A stretch of 64,000 nt of DNA from Cupriavidus pauculus (GCF_002858765.1 NZ_PJRP01000001.1:188414-252413), one strand, 5' to 3'; shown: positions 44,710-53,893, counted from the stretch's first letter. Program-made: numbers and translations. The notes: generated from the letters alone by a model not told the origin.

Positions 44710-45603
44710 ATGAAGGATTTCCGCAACAGGGTTGCCGCGATCACGGGCGCCGGCTCGGGCATGGGCCGTTGCCTGGCGGTGCAGCTCGCGCAGGCCGGCT
44801 GCCATGTGGCGCTGTCCGATTGCAATGAAGCCGGGCTGGCGCAGACGCTGGCCGACGTGCAACGCGCCGCGCCCGACGTGCGCGCCACCATCGCGCCGGT
44901 GGACGTGGCCGATCGCGCGGCGGTCTATGCCTGGGCCGATGCCGTGGCGCGTGACCACGGCCGCGTGAACCTGATCTTCAACAACGCCGGGGTGGCGCTG
45001 TCGAGCACGGTCGAGGGCATGAGCTACGATGACCTCGAATGGATCGTCGGCATCAACTTCTGGGGCGTGGTGTACGGCACCAAGGCATTCCTGCCGCACC
45101 TGAAGGCCAGCGGCGAAGGCCACGTGGTCAATACGTCCAGCGTGTTCGGGCTGTTCGCGCAGCCGGGCATGGGTGCCTACAACGCCAGCAAGTACGCGGT
45201 GCGCGGGTTCACCGAAGCGCTGCGCCAGGAACTGGACCTGATGGACTGCGGCGTGTCGGCCACCACGGTGCATCCGGGCGGCATCAAGACCAATATCGCG
45301 CGGGCCAGCCGGGTATCGCCCAGCGTCAACGGTCTGTTCGTGCGCGACGCGCAGCAGGGCCGCGAGGAATTCGAGAAATTCTTCATCACCACGGCCGACA
45401 AGGCCGCGCGCGTGATCCTGGATGGCGTTCGCGCCAACAAGCGTCGCGTGCTGATCGGCCCCGATGCCCTGGCCGCCGACGCCATGGTGCGCCTGCTGCC
45501 GGCCGCGTATCAGTCGCTGGTGGTGCGCGAGACGCGGCGCAAGCGCAAGCAGCTCGTGCCGGATGCCGCTACGGCCCCGGCGCGCGACGGAGAGCGCGCA
45601 TGA
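44710..45603 (+). CDS. Short-chain dehydrogenase/reductase
   Basis: This 297-residue NAD(P)-dependent oxidoreductase has the classical SDR elements: TGAGSGMGRCLAVQLAQAG at the start for cofactor binding, FNNAGVAL, the catalytic serine in NTSSVFGLFAQPG and the YNASK tyrosine/lysine pair. It is about 40 residues longer than the classical form, with a basic tail (RRKRKQLVP). ATG at 44710 is chosen because homology begins there; AGGAGACACGC precedes it. It overlaps the hydrolase gene by four bases. Within the operon it could interconvert the alcohol and ketone forms before or after the monooxygenase step. Confidence 0.9.
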   Translation: MKDFRNRVAAITGAGSGMGRCLAVQLAQAGCHVALSDCNEAGLAQTLADVQRAAPDVRATIAPVDVADRAAVYAWADAVARDHGRVNLIFNNAGVALSSTVEGMSYDDLEWIVGINFWGVVYGTKAFLPHLKASGEGHVVNTSSVFGLFAQPGMGAYNASKYAVRGFTEALRQELDLMDCGVSATTVHPGGIKTNIARASRVSPSVNGLFVRDAQQGREEFEKFFITTADKAARVILDGVRANKRRVLIGPDALAADAMVRLLPAAYQSLVVRETRRKRKQLVPDAATAPARDGERA

Positions 45604-46601
45604 CGCGCGACGCGCTGTCCCGCGAGGCCGCGTTGCAGTCGCCGCCGGGCACGTTCACGCGCTGGTTTGGTCAGGGCCGCGTGGGCCTGATCAGTCTGTC
45701 GCGCGACACGCTGGCGCGCCGCTACGCGCTGCCTGCTTCGCGCTGGATCCAGGTGATGGGCGCGCTCGTGCACTACACCGAGGAAGGCGTGCCCGAAGGC
45801 GAGCCGCTGGTGCTGATCCACGGCTTCGGCGCGTCGCTGCATACGTGGGAAGGCCTGATGCCCGCCCTGCGCAAGCGCTACCGTGTGATTCGGCTCGACC
45901 TGGCACCGTTCGGCCTGACGGGGCCACTGCGCGATGCGCGTGACCGCATCGCGACGATGGACATCGACGCCTACCGCAGCTTTATCGATGGTTTCCTGAC
46001 CGCGCTGAACCTGTCGCACGCCACGTTCATCGGCAACTCGCTGGGTGGGCTGATCGCCTGGGATCTCGCCGCGCGCCGCCCGGCCCTGGTGAACCGGCTG
46101 GTGCTGATCGACGCCGCCGGCTTTCCGATGAAGCTGCCCATCTACATCGACCTGTTCCGTCATGCGGCGGTGCGCTGGTCGGCGCCGTGGCTGCTGCCCG
46201 AGTGGATCATCCGCGCGGCCACGCGCGACGTGTATGGCGATGCCTCGCGCGTGCCCGAGGTCACGTTCCGCCGCTATGTCGATTTCTTTTACGCAGCCGG
46301 CAGCCGCGAAGCGGTGGGCCGCATGGTGCCGAAGCTCGATTTCGATCAGCTCGACACCGAGCGCCTGCGCGGCGTGCGTCAACCCACGCTGGTGCTGTGG
46401 GGCGACCGCGACCGCTGGATTCCGCCCGCGCATGCCGCGGAGTTTGCGGCGCGTATCCCCGACGTGACGCTGCACCGCTATGCGGGTCTTGGCCATGTGC
46501 CGATGGAAGAAGATCCGCAGCGCGTGGCGGCCGACCTGCTGCGCTTCCTAGACGGCGCCCGCGCGGCGTCAGCCAACCAGCCACAGGAGTCCACACCATG
46601 A
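45600..46601 (+). CDS. Alpha/beta hydrolase (esterase-like)
   Basis: This 333-residue hydrolase has the full catalytic triad: nucleophile serine in FIGNSLGGLIAWDL, acid in VLWGDRDRWIPPAHA and histidine in YAGLGHVPMEEDP. The oxyanion segment LIHGFGASLHTWEG is clear. The first 50 residues (with GRVGLISLSRDTLARRYALP) are an extra N-terminal stretch seen in membrane-associated relatives. It overlaps both neighbours by four bases (ATGA at each end), so translation is coupled. In this operon it is the natural candidate to cleave the ester made by the monooxygenase. Confidence 0.9.
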   Translation: MTRDALSREAALQSPPGTFTRWFGQGRVGLISLSRDTLARRYALPASRWIQVMGALVHYTEEGVPEGEPLVLIHGFGASLHTWEGLMPALRKRYRVIRLDLAPFGLTGPLRDARDRIATMDIDAYRSFIDGFLTALNLSHATFIGNSLGGLIAWDLAARRPALVNRLVLIDAAGFPMKLPIYIDLFRHAAVRWSAPWLLPEWIIRAATRDVYGDASRVPEVTFRRYVDFFYAAGSREAVGRMVPKLDFDQLDTERLRGVRQPTLVLWGDRDRWIPPAHAAEFAARIPDVTLHRYAGLGHVPMEEDPQRVAADLLRFLDGARAASANQPQESTP

Positions 46602-47470
46602 TGCCAGTCCGCCGCGACGTGCATCCCCACCTCCCGCCGGAACGCATTTGCGACTGGCACGAGCGCGGGCAGCACGTGACCCACTTCATCAATGCGCTGT
46701 CGATCTTCTTCCCGGCGGGCGAACGCTTCTTCATGGACAGCGTGCGCAACTACCGCGACCACGTGACCGACCCCGAACTCAGGCAGGCCGTGGCCGGCTT
46801 CATCGGGCAGGAAGCGATGCACACGCGCGAACACATCCTCTACAACCGGCTGCTGGACGATGCGGGGCTGCCCGCGTCGAAGCTCGACAACGCGGTGGCG
46901 AAGTTGCTGAACCTGCTGCGCCGGATCCTGCCGAAGTCGTGGCAGCTGGCGCACACCATCGCGCTGGAACACTACACGGCGATGCTGGCCGGCGGCATGC
47001 TGTCCGACCCGCGCCACATGGGCGAGTCGGAGCCTGGCTACCGACAGGTGTGGACATGGCACGCGCTGGAGGAAACCGAGCACAAGGCGGTGGCCTACGA
47101 CGTGTGGAATGCGGTAATGAAGCCGGGCCCGTATCGCTACTTGCTGCGCACGTTCACGATGCTGACCACAACCGTCACGTTCTGGGCGCTGGTGTTCGTG
47201 TTCCACGTGCGGCTGGTGATGGCCGACAAGACGTGCCGCAACAAGCTGTTTGGCTTCGGCGGCGTTGTGAACTTCCTGTGGGGGTCTCCGGGCGTGTTGC
47301 GCAAGATGATTCCCGAATGGCTCGACTACTTCCGGCCGGGCTTCCATCCGTGGGACGAGGACAACCGTGCCGAGCTGAATCGGATCCTGCCGTTGATCGC
47401 CGAAATTGAAGAAACGGCGATTCGCGCGGGGGCCAGCCCGCGTGCGCCGTCTATCCGGAGTGCGGTGTGA
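46598..47470 (+). CDS. Metal-dependent hydrolase family protein (PF10118 type)
   Basis: This 290-residue protein belongs to a family annotated as predicted metal-dependent hydrolases. Metal ligands are visible as paired acidic and histidine residues: FIGQEAMHTREHILYN, IALEHYTAMLAGGML and ALEETEHKAVAYDV, an arrangement that also recalls di-iron ferritin-like helices. A hydrophobic segment (TFTMLTTTVTFWALVFVFHV, about residues 185-204) suggests membrane contact. CAGGAGT precedes the ATG at 46598; a second ATG follows at once. It ends the operon. Reaction unknown; its company suggests a role in the same oxidation route. Confidence 0.8.
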   Translation: MMPVRRDVHPHLPPERICDWHERGQHVTHFINALSIFFPAGERFFMDSVRNYRDHVTDPELRQAVAGFIGQEAMHTREHILYNRLLDDAGLPASKLDNAVAKLLNLLRRILPKSWQLAHTIALEHYTAMLAGGMLSDPRHMGESEPGYRQVWTWHALEETEHKAVAYDVWNAVMKPGPYRYLLRTFTMLTTTVTFWALVFVFHVRLVMADKTCRNKLFGFGGVVNFLWGSPGVLRKMIPEWLDYFRPGFHPWDEDNRAELNRILPLIAEIEETAIRAGASPRAPSIRSAV

Positions 47471-47497
47471 GACGGTAGTGCTTCAGGCGCTTGCCAC

Positions 47498-48322
47498 TCA
47501 ATCCTTTTCGTGCAAGTGCTCCAGAATCGCCGCCACCCGGTCGCCCAGGTACTTGTTGGCCGAGATTTCCAGCGATCGCATCATCTCGGTTTCCAGTGCC
47601 ACCAGCGCCAGCGGGCGAATGCGCCAGAGGACATCCACGATGCGCGGCACTTCCGACGGGGGCGGCAGCTGCCCCTCGCCGAACTTGTCGAGTTCGCGCA
47701 CCACCATGCCGACGATGCGGTCCGACACGGCCTGGAAGTGACCGCGCGCGTGGTCGATGATGTCGAGCACGTCTTCGAGCGGAAAGCCCGCGCGGGCCAT
47801 TTCCGCACCGGCCGCCAGGGCGCGCGGGCTGCGCGCCAGATAGCCGAAGCCGTCGGACTCCAACAATCCCAGCGAAATGGCCTTGGCCAGCGCGGGCCGC
47901 GAGATCGCGCGGCCGAACAGCCGGGCCAGTGCCAGGTAGGAATAGTGACGCGGTGCCTCGCTGTTCCACGGGCTGCTGATGGCCGTCTCCAGACCCAGGA
48001 TCGAACGCAGGTCGTGGCCTTCGACGATGGCCTTGAGCAACTCCATGATGTTGGCCAGCGTGTAGCCGCGTGCCAGCAGATGGTGAATCAGCCGTAACCG
48101 GCCCAGGTGGGTCTGGGTGTAGATGCCCACGCGGCCGCGCCGCTCGGGCGGATCGATCAGGCCACGATCCTGGTAGGAGCGGATGTTGCGCACCGTGGTG
48201 CCGGCCGCGCGTGCCAGTTCGTCGATCGTGTATTCGGGATAGGCGGCGCGGTCCGATGGCGTCGCATCGGAGGGGCCGGCAGCGGAGGAGGATGGGCTGG
48301 CGCCGCGCTTGGGTGGAGGCAT
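47498..48322 (-). CDS. MerR-family transcriptional regulator
   Basis: This 274-residue regulator has a MerR DNA-binding part after a disordered Pro/Ser start: YTIDELARAAGTTVRNIRSY, QDRGLIDPPERRGRVGIYTQ, and RLRLIHHLLARGYTLANIME. The long C-terminal region, of more than 150 residues, would hold the ligand or coactivator site. It has no metal-binding cysteines of the classical MerR kind, so an organic effector is likely. It converges on the monooxygenase operon with 27 bases between and is divergent from the LysR gene. It is the best candidate to switch on the catabolic operon. The start at 48322 lacks a good ribosome site. Confidence 0.83.
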   Translation of the reverse strand: MPPPKRGASPSSSAAGPSDATPSDRAAYPEYTIDELARAAGTTVRNIRSYQDRGLIDPPERRGRVGIYTQTHLGRLRLIHHLLARGYTLANIMELLKAIVEGHDLRSILGLETAISSPWNSEAPRHYSYLALARLFGRAISRPALAKAISLGLLESDGFGYLARSPRALAAGAEMARAGFPLEDVLDIIDHARGHFQAVSDRIVGMVVRELDKFGEGQLPPPSEVPRIVDVLWRIRPLALVALETEMMRSLEISANKYLGDRVAAILEHLHEKD

Positions 48323-48450
48323 GGCGAAAATTCTAACCGAGGCGGAGGGGGGAGAAGGGAGGCGGCATGACCACCGGCAGCCACGGGGCACAGGCCGGCG
48401 GCACATCGTGACAGCGACGTTACAATGCGCCAACAACGTACCCGGTCCCC

Positions 48451-49386
48451 ATGCATATCCGTTGGCTCGAAGATTTCGTCTGTCTGGCCCAGGCTGGCAG
48501 CCTTGCGCGTGCTGCGGAGCTGCGCAATGTCACGCCGCCGGCGTTCGGGCGCCGCATGCAGGCGCTGGAAGTGTGGGCCGGTGCGCCGCTGATCGACCGC
48601 AGCGTGTTTCCCGTGCGGCTGACGCACGAGGGGCGGCAGTTCCTGGAGGCCGCCCAGTCCGCGTTGCGCACCCTCGACGACACGCGTGTGGCGCTGCGGG
48701 CCGCGCACCGCGCCGATGCCAGCACCATCACCATCGCCACGGGCAAGACGCTGGCGCGGTCGATGGTGCCGGCCTGGCTGGCGGGCCTGCGCGACGCATT
48801 GCGCGATGACCCCGTGGGCGCCGGCTTTCGTACGCGGCTGTCCACGCACGCCACGCACGACGCGCTGGAGATGTTCACCGAAGGCGACGCCGACTTCCTG
48901 CTCTGCTACAGCCCGCACGACCTGCCGATCATGCTCGACGACGCGCACTACCGCTTTCACGCGGTGGGCGTGGAGCGGCTGGTCTGCGTATCGGCCGCCA
49001 CGGCGCGCGGCGGCCCGGAATTCCGGCTCCAGAAGCCGAAGGCCGGTGCGCGTCCGGTGCCGGTGCCGATGATTGCCTATGCCGAGACGCTGACCATGGG
49101 CCGCATGGTCAATCAGGAGATTGCGCGCCGCAAGCTGGCAAGCTGGCTCGATGTCATCGCCGTCAGCGACTTCGCGGAGTCGGTCCACGAGATGGTGCGC
49201 CAGCGCATGGGCCTGGCGTGGCTGCCCGCGCGGCTGATTGCCGACGACCTGCACGCGGGCCGCCTGGTGCGGGCCGACCTGCACGGGGGAGACAGCGCCG
49301 ACCTGGCCCTGGATATCCGCCTGTACCGGCCGCGCGCGGCAATGCGCCCGCTGGCCGAAGCGTTCTGGCAGGCCGCCTCAAAGTAG
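48451..49386 (+). CDS. LysR-family transcriptional regulator
   Basis: This 311-residue regulator starts with the LysR helix-turn-helix (MHIRWLEDFVCLAQAGSLAR, AAELRNVTPPAFGRRMQALE). The linker and effector domain follow (TITIATGKTLARSMVPAWLA, GDADFLLCYSPHDLP, VHEMVRQRMGLAWLPARLI). It is somewhat unusual in having PAFGRRMQALE where most members have SAVSRQIRRLE. It lies upstream of a binding-protein gene and an AstE/AspA-like gene on the same strand, and probably controls them; the reactions suggest an N-acyl amino acid or related carboxylate as effector. Confidence 0.9.
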   Translation: MHIRWLEDFVCLAQAGSLARAAELRNVTPPAFGRRMQALEVWAGAPLIDRSVFPVRLTHEGRQFLEAAQSALRTLDDTRVALRAAHRADASTITIATGKTLARSMVPAWLAGLRDALRDDPVGAGFRTRLSTHATHDALEMFTEGDADFLLCYSPHDLPIMLDDAHYRFHAVGVERLVCVSAATARGGPEFRLQKPKAGARPVPVPMIAYAETLTMGRMVNQEIARRKLASWLDVIAVSDFAESVHEMVRQRMGLAWLPARLIADDLHAGRLVRADLHGGDSADLALDIRLYRPRAAMRPLAEAFWQAASK

Positions 49387-49517
49387 TGCGTGTGCGCCGT
49401 CGCGCACCATTCCCGACCATTGCCGAAATGGCAACTGCGATTGCCAAAGCCGCATGCTGCAGCCGTGCGCGCTCTCTACCATCGCCGGAAAACATTCACA
49501 GACCTGCCGGAGAAATC

Positions 49518-50498
49518 ATGAACCCGATGCTGCGCGCGCTTGCCGCCGTTTCCCTTGCCAGTAGTGCCCTCGTCTCTGCCAGCGCTCTGGCGGCCGGCGG
49601 CTATCCGACCAAGCCGATCACGCTGGTGGTGGGCTACACCGCGGGCGGCAGCGTCGACCTGGTGGCGCGCACCGTGGCGCCCGAGCTGGGCAAGCGCCTG
49701 GGCCAGAGCGTGGTGATCGAGAACCTGGGCGGCGCCGGCGGCACGATCGGCGCGCAGAAGGTGGTCAAGGCCGAGGCCGATGGCTACACGCTGCTGATGG
49801 GTTCGGGCAGCGAGGTGTCGATTGCTCGCCTGACCAATCCGGCCGTGCGCTACGACGGCGAGAAGGACCTGGCGCCGATCACGTTCGTTGGCACCCAGCC
49901 GATGGTGCTGGTCGGCAAGCTGCAGCTGCCCGCCAAGGACGCCAATGAACTGATTGCGCTGGCCAAGGCCAAGCCGGGCACGCTGTCGTACGCGTCGTCG
50001 GGCGTGGGCACGCCGCTGAACCTGGCTGGCGAACTGATCAAGCAGCAGGGCAAGGTCAACATCACCCACGTGCCGTACAAGGGCGCATCGGCCATGGCCA
50101 CTGACCTGCTTGGCGGCCAGATCGACCTGGCGGTGATGGTGCTGTCGTCGGCGCTGCCTCATATCCAGGCCGGCCGCGTGCGCGCCTATGGCGTGACCGA
50201 ATCCAGGCGCGCCAGCGTGGCGCCCAACGTGCCGGCCCTGGCAGAGACCCCGGCGCTCAAGGGCGTGGACATGGGAGTATGGTTCGGATTGATGGCACCC
50301 GGTTCTACACCGAAGCCTGTTATCGATCGGTTGAATACTGAAATGCAGGCCGTGCTGGCGCTACCGGAGGTGCGGAAGAAGCTGGGCGAGGCCGGTGTGG
50401 AAGTCCAACCGGCCAATCCGGCCCAGTTCGGCAGCTTCGTGAAGCGCGAGACGGCCAAGTACAAGACGATCGTGCAGGCCGCTGACATCCGGGAATAA
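49518..50498 (+). CDS. Bug-family tripartite tricarboxylate transporter binding protein
   Basis: This 326-residue periplasmic protein has a signal peptide ending at ASALA (about residue 25) and all Bug-family marks: YPTKPITLVVGYTAGGSVDL, GAGGTIGAQKVVKAEADGYT, HVPYKGASAMATDLLGGQID and ESRRASVAPNVPALAE. Bug proteins bind carboxylates and related small molecules; betaproteobacteria encode many without transporter genes, as here. CCGGAGA precedes the ATG. It is followed 88 bases later by the deacylase-like gene, which suggests the ligand is that enzyme's substrate or product. Confidence 0.9.
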   Translation: MNPMLRALAAVSLASSALVSASALAAGGYPTKPITLVVGYTAGGSVDLVARTVAPELGKRLGQSVVIENLGGAGGTIGAQKVVKAEADGYTLLMGSGSEVSIARLTNPAVRYDGEKDLAPITFVGTQPMVLVGKLQLPAKDANELIALAKAKPGTLSYASSGVGTPLNLAGELIKQQGKVNITHVPYKGASAMATDLLGGQIDLAVMVLSSALPHIQAGRVRAYGVTESRRASVAPNVPALAETPALKGVDMGVWFGLMAPGSTPKPVIDRLNTEMQAVLALPEVRKKLGEAGVEVQPANPAQFGSFVKRETAKYKTIVQAADIRE

Positions 50499-50586
50499 AA
50501 GCCAAGAATAACCATCTAGAAAAACAGTCAGCTTAAATAGATGTGAACAATAGTTGCCCCTACCAGGGGCAGCCAAGGAAGTCCAG

Positions 50587-51558
50587 ATGACACAGACCCC
50601 GTCCTTCGACGCCTATCCGGTCGAAGTCGAGTTTCCCGATATCCGCCCCTATGCCCAAGGCAACACGGGCGTCGCCTATGTGCATACGTTCGACAGCGGC
50701 CTGCCTGGTCCGCATGTGATGATCAATGCACTGACGCACGGCAACGAGGTATGCGGCGCGATTACCGTGGCCGGCCTGCTCAACCACGGCCTACGTCCCC
50801 GGCGCGGGCGGCTGACGCTGGCGTTCGCCAATGTCGATGCCTATGCCACGTTCGACGCGGCCACGCCCGACGCCTCGCGCTTTGTCGACCAGGACTTCAA
50901 CCGCGTGTGGACAGCAGCGGTGCTGGATGACCTGTCGCGCGATTCCTCCGAACTGCGCCGGGCGCGAGCCATGCGTCCGGTCATCGACACTGTGGACCTG
51001 CTGCTCGACCTGCATTCGATGCACGAGAAAAGCCGGCCGCTGATCGTGTCGGGGCCGCTGGGCAAGGGCGTCGCGCTGTCGCGTGCCGTGGGGGCGCCGG
51101 CTGACATCATCGTCGACGAAGGCCACCCCGAAGGCCGCCGCATGCGCGACTATGCCGATTTTGGCGACGCCGCCAGCCCGCGCAACGCGCTACTGATCGA
51201 ATGCGGCCAGCACTGGGAGACCGCCGCCGTGGATGTGGCACGCGACAGCACCGCGCGCTTCCTGCTGAATGCCGGCCTCATCGACGAGGCCGACCTGCCG
51301 GCCGGCTGGCTGCGGCCGCTGCCAGCCGCGCAGCGCGTGGTGCGTGTGACCGAGCCTGTGGTGGCCATCAGCATGGACTTCCGTTTTGCGGGCCCCTACA
51401 CGGGACTCGAAACCTTTGCCGACGCTGGCACCGTGATCGGGTGGCGCGATGGCGAGCCGGTGACCACGCCGTACCCGAACTGCGTGCTGGTGATGCCGTC
51501 GCTGCGCCAATTGCGGCCCGGCGTGACTGTCGTGCGGCTGGGCCAACTGGAAAGCTGA
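50587..51558 (+). CDS. Succinylglutamate desuccinylase/aspartoacylase-like zinc hydrolase
   Basis: This 323-residue enzyme belongs to the AstE/AspA branch of M14 zinc carboxypeptidases, which remove acyl groups from N-acyl amino acids. Zinc ligands are in NALTHGNEVCGA (His and Glu) and LLDLHSMHEKS (His). The arginine-bearing DQDFNRVWT segment and the LIECGQHWE glutamate region match the substrate and catalytic sites. A C-terminal beta domain (RVTEPVVAISMDFRF) follows. The start at 50587 begins the homology, with AAGGAAGTCC upstream. The LysR, Bug and deacylase genes together look like a small uptake and cleavage unit for an N-acyl amino acid. Confidence 0.85.
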   Translation: MTQTPSFDAYPVEVEFPDIRPYAQGNTGVAYVHTFDSGLPGPHVMINALTHGNEVCGAITVAGLLNHGLRPRRGRLTLAFANVDAYATFDAATPDASRFVDQDFNRVWTAAVLDDLSRDSSELRRARAMRPVIDTVDLLLDLHSMHEKSRPLIVSGPLGKGVALSRAVGAPADIIVDEGHPEGRRMRDYADFGDAASPRNALLIECGQHWETAAVDVARDSTARFLLNAGLIDEADLPAGWLRPLPAAQRVVRVTEPVVAISMDFRFAGPYTGLETFADAGTVIGWRDGEPVTTPYPNCVLVMPSLRQLRPGVTVVRLGQLES

Positions 51559-51753
51559 GTGGCCGCGCGCCGAGGCGCATAGATAACAACAAGAACACTG
51601 AAACTGGTTGCAGCGGGAGGGTTCAGCGGTCAGCACTGGTAAGCGGCCCCCACAAGAGGCCGTCCCCGGTGCCCGTTTTTCCTGTCATGCCGTGATATAT
51701 GTCGGCGACAGCTAGATTAAGCATTTCTTTAATTCAAGGGCGTTGTCTCGTCA

Positions 51754-51761
51754 TCCGATAA
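51754..51761 (+). promoter_or_regulatory. Possible flagellar-sigma (FliA) -10 element before the chemoreceptor gene
   Basis: TCCGATAA differs from the FliA -10 consensus GCCGATAA at one base and lies 57 bases before the chemoreceptor start. The upstream -35 (CAAGGGCG, 11 bases away) is a weak match. Chemoreceptor genes are often FliA-dependent, so the site is plausible. The surrounding gap of 259 bases holds no gene. Confidence 0.35.
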
Positions 51762-51817
51762 CTCCGTTGTGACGATCTGCCGTCAGAGCAGACGTCGCCC
51801 GTGCGTCACAACGGCGC

Positions 51818-53854
51818 ATGGCGTTATTCACGGAGCGCCCCTTGTCTTCTACCTCATCCCTTACCCTGCCCCAGCAGGCTGCGGCGGGCCGCGTGCGCGC
51901 GGTTGCCGGCAGCTGGAGCATCGGCACGCGCATTGCGCTGGTTGTGCTGGCTGTTCAGATCATTGCTTTCGGCGCCTTCTCGCTGGCGCTGTCGCTCAGC
52001 AGCATGAACCAGCTCGAATCGCAGGCCCGCGACGCCATCAGCGCCGAGAGCCAGACCCTGCGCGAACTGGTGGCCCAGCTCGACGACACCATGCTGCAGG
52101 AAGCTGACCGCTTCCTGCTGAACTTTGCGTCGGTACTGCCCGGCCCGTACGCGGTGGACCCGTCCCAGACCATCGAAGTGGCCGGCAAGGCCACGCCGGC
52201 CTTCCGCAGCGGCGACCTGCTGCTGAACAACAGCTTCGAGGTGCCGGATCGCTTTTTCGCCAATACCGGCGGCGTCGTGGCCACCGTGTTTGCCCGCACC
52301 GGCGACGATTACATTCGCGTGACCACGTCGCTCAAGAAGCAGGACGGGCAGCGTGCGGTGGGCACGCTGCTGGACCGCGCCAGCCCGGCCTATGCGGCCG
52401 TGGCGTCGGGCAAGTCGTACCGCTCGCTGGCCTGGCTGTTCGGCAAGCCCTATATGAGCAAGTACGAGCCGGTGCGCGACGCCGGCGGCAAGATCGTTGG
52501 CGCGCTGTACGTGGGCGTGAACGTCGAGGCCGAACTGGCCGCGCTGAAGAACCGCATCCGCCGCAAGATGATTGGCGCCGACGGTCAGTTCATCGTCATC
52601 GACGCCAAGCCCGGCGCTGACCAGGGTAAGGTGATGGTGGACCGCTCGGGCTCCGAAGGCACGGTGCAGATCGATGCGAAGGACGCCAACGGCAAGCCGT
52701 GGATTCGCGACATGATCGCCGCCAAGGACGGTGACGTGGTTGGCACGGTGGCTATCGGCAACAGCGCGCCGACCGAACGGCTGACCGCGTTCGTGACCTA
52801 CCCCGACTGGCAATGGCTGATCGCGGGCACGGTGCCAATGGCTTCGCTGCGCGACGAACTCGTGGCCAGCCGCAACCGCTTCCTGGCGTTTGGCCTGCTG
52901 GTGGCGCTGGCCGTATCGGCCGCGTTCTGGTGGCTGCTGCGCCGGATGGTCAGCCATCCGCTGGGCGAAGCTGCCGACGCAGCCGGTCGCCTGGCCTCGG
53001 GCGACCTGACCACGCGCCTTGACACCCGCCGCAACGACGAGATCGGGCAGCTGATGCGCGCCATCGATGGCGTGGGCCAGGGCCTGACCGGCATCGTCGA
53101 CAAGGTGCGCGGCAGCATTGGTGCCATCGCCGGCAGCACTAGCCAGATTGCCAGCGGCAACGCCGATCTGTCCGCGCGCACGGCGTCGCAGGCCGGCAGC
53201 CTGGAGCGCACGGTGGCTAGCATCGAGCAGCTGTCCGTCACCGTAAAGCAGAACGCCGACAACGCGCACGACGCCAACGCGGCCGTGGCCAGCGCGGCCG
53301 ATGCGGCACGCGCGGGCGGCAGTACCGTTGGCCGCGTGGTGGGCACCATGGCCGACATCCATCGCAATGCGCAGCAGGTGGTGGACATCATCGGCATGAT
53401 CGACGGCATCGCGTTCCAGACCAACATCCTGGCGCTCAATGCCGCCGTGGAAGCGGCGCGCGCGGGCGAGCACGGGCGCGGCTTTGCCGTGGTGGCTGGC
53501 GAGGTGCGCAGCCTGGCGCAGCGCAGCGCCAATGCGGCGGGCGAGATCAAGCAGCTGATCGAACGGACCGTGGCCGACCTGAAGAGCGGCAACGAGGCCG
53601 TGCAGCAGGCCGGCTCGGCCATCGACGATGTTGTGCGCCGCGTGGAAGGCATTGCGGCGCTGATGGGTGACATCAGCGTGGCATCGCGCGAGCAGTCGCA
53701 GGGGCTGGCCCAGGTCAGCGGTGCCGTGGCCGAAATGGATGGGGTCACGCAGCAGAACGCAGCCTTGGTGGAAGAAGCGGCTGCCGCGGCCGAGAGCCTG
53801 CATCACCAGGCGCAGGAACTTCGTCAGGCCGTGGAGGTGTTCCGGCTGGCCTGA
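51818..53854 (+). CDS. Methyl-accepting chemotaxis protein with double-Cache sensor
   Basis: This 678-residue chemoreceptor has a first membrane helix (IALVVLAVQIIAFGAFSLAL, about residues 38-57) and a second (FLAFGLLVALAVSAAFWWLL, about 352-371). The periplasmic part between them is a Cache_3-Cache_2 type sensor (YRSLAWLFGKPYMSKYEPV, KIVGALYVGVNVEAELAAL). A HAMP domain follows, then the signalling hairpin with the invariant tip FQTNILALNAAVEAARAGEH and GFAVVAGEVRSLAQRSA. Methylation-site pairs flank it. The start is uncertain: ATG at 51818 lacks a ribosome site, while a TTG at 51842 has GGAG upstream. No CheR-docking pentapeptide is seen at the end. Confidence 0.92.
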   Translation: MALFTERPLSSTSSLTLPQQAAAGRVRAVAGSWSIGTRIALVVLAVQIIAFGAFSLALSLSSMNQLESQARDAISAESQTLRELVAQLDDTMLQEADRFLLNFASVLPGPYAVDPSQTIEVAGKATPAFRSGDLLLNNSFEVPDRFFANTGGVVATVFARTGDDYIRVTTSLKKQDGQRAVGTLLDRASPAYAAVASGKSYRSLAWLFGKPYMSKYEPVRDAGGKIVGALYVGVNVEAELAALKNRIRRKMIGADGQFIVIDAKPGADQGKVMVDRSGSEGTVQIDAKDANGKPWIRDMIAAKDGDVVGTVAIGNSAPTERLTAFVTYPDWQWLIAGTVPMASLRDELVASRNRFLAFGLLVALAVSAAFWWLLRRMVSHPLGEAADAAGRLASGDLTTRLDTRRNDEIGQLMRAIDGVGQGLTGIVDKVRGSIGAIAGSTSQIASGNADLSARTASQAGSLERTVASIEQLSVTVKQNADNAHDANAAVASAADAARAGGSTVGRVVGTMADIHRNAQQVVDIIGMIDGIAFQTNILALNAAVEAARAGEHGRGFAVVAGEVRSLAQRSANAAGEIKQLIERTVADLKSGNEAVQQAGSAIDDVVRRVEGIAALMGDISVASREQSQGLAQVSGAVAEMDGVTQQNAALVEEAAAAAESLHHQAQELRQAVEVFRLA

Positions 53855-53893
53855 CCAGCCGGGCGTCCACGGCGTCCTTGCGGCCTTGCGACG

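Noticed and set aside
51854..53806. Minus-strand open frame of 650 codons opposite the chemoreceptor gene
   Set aside because: Shadow of the strongly biased chemoreceptor codons; no signature seen.
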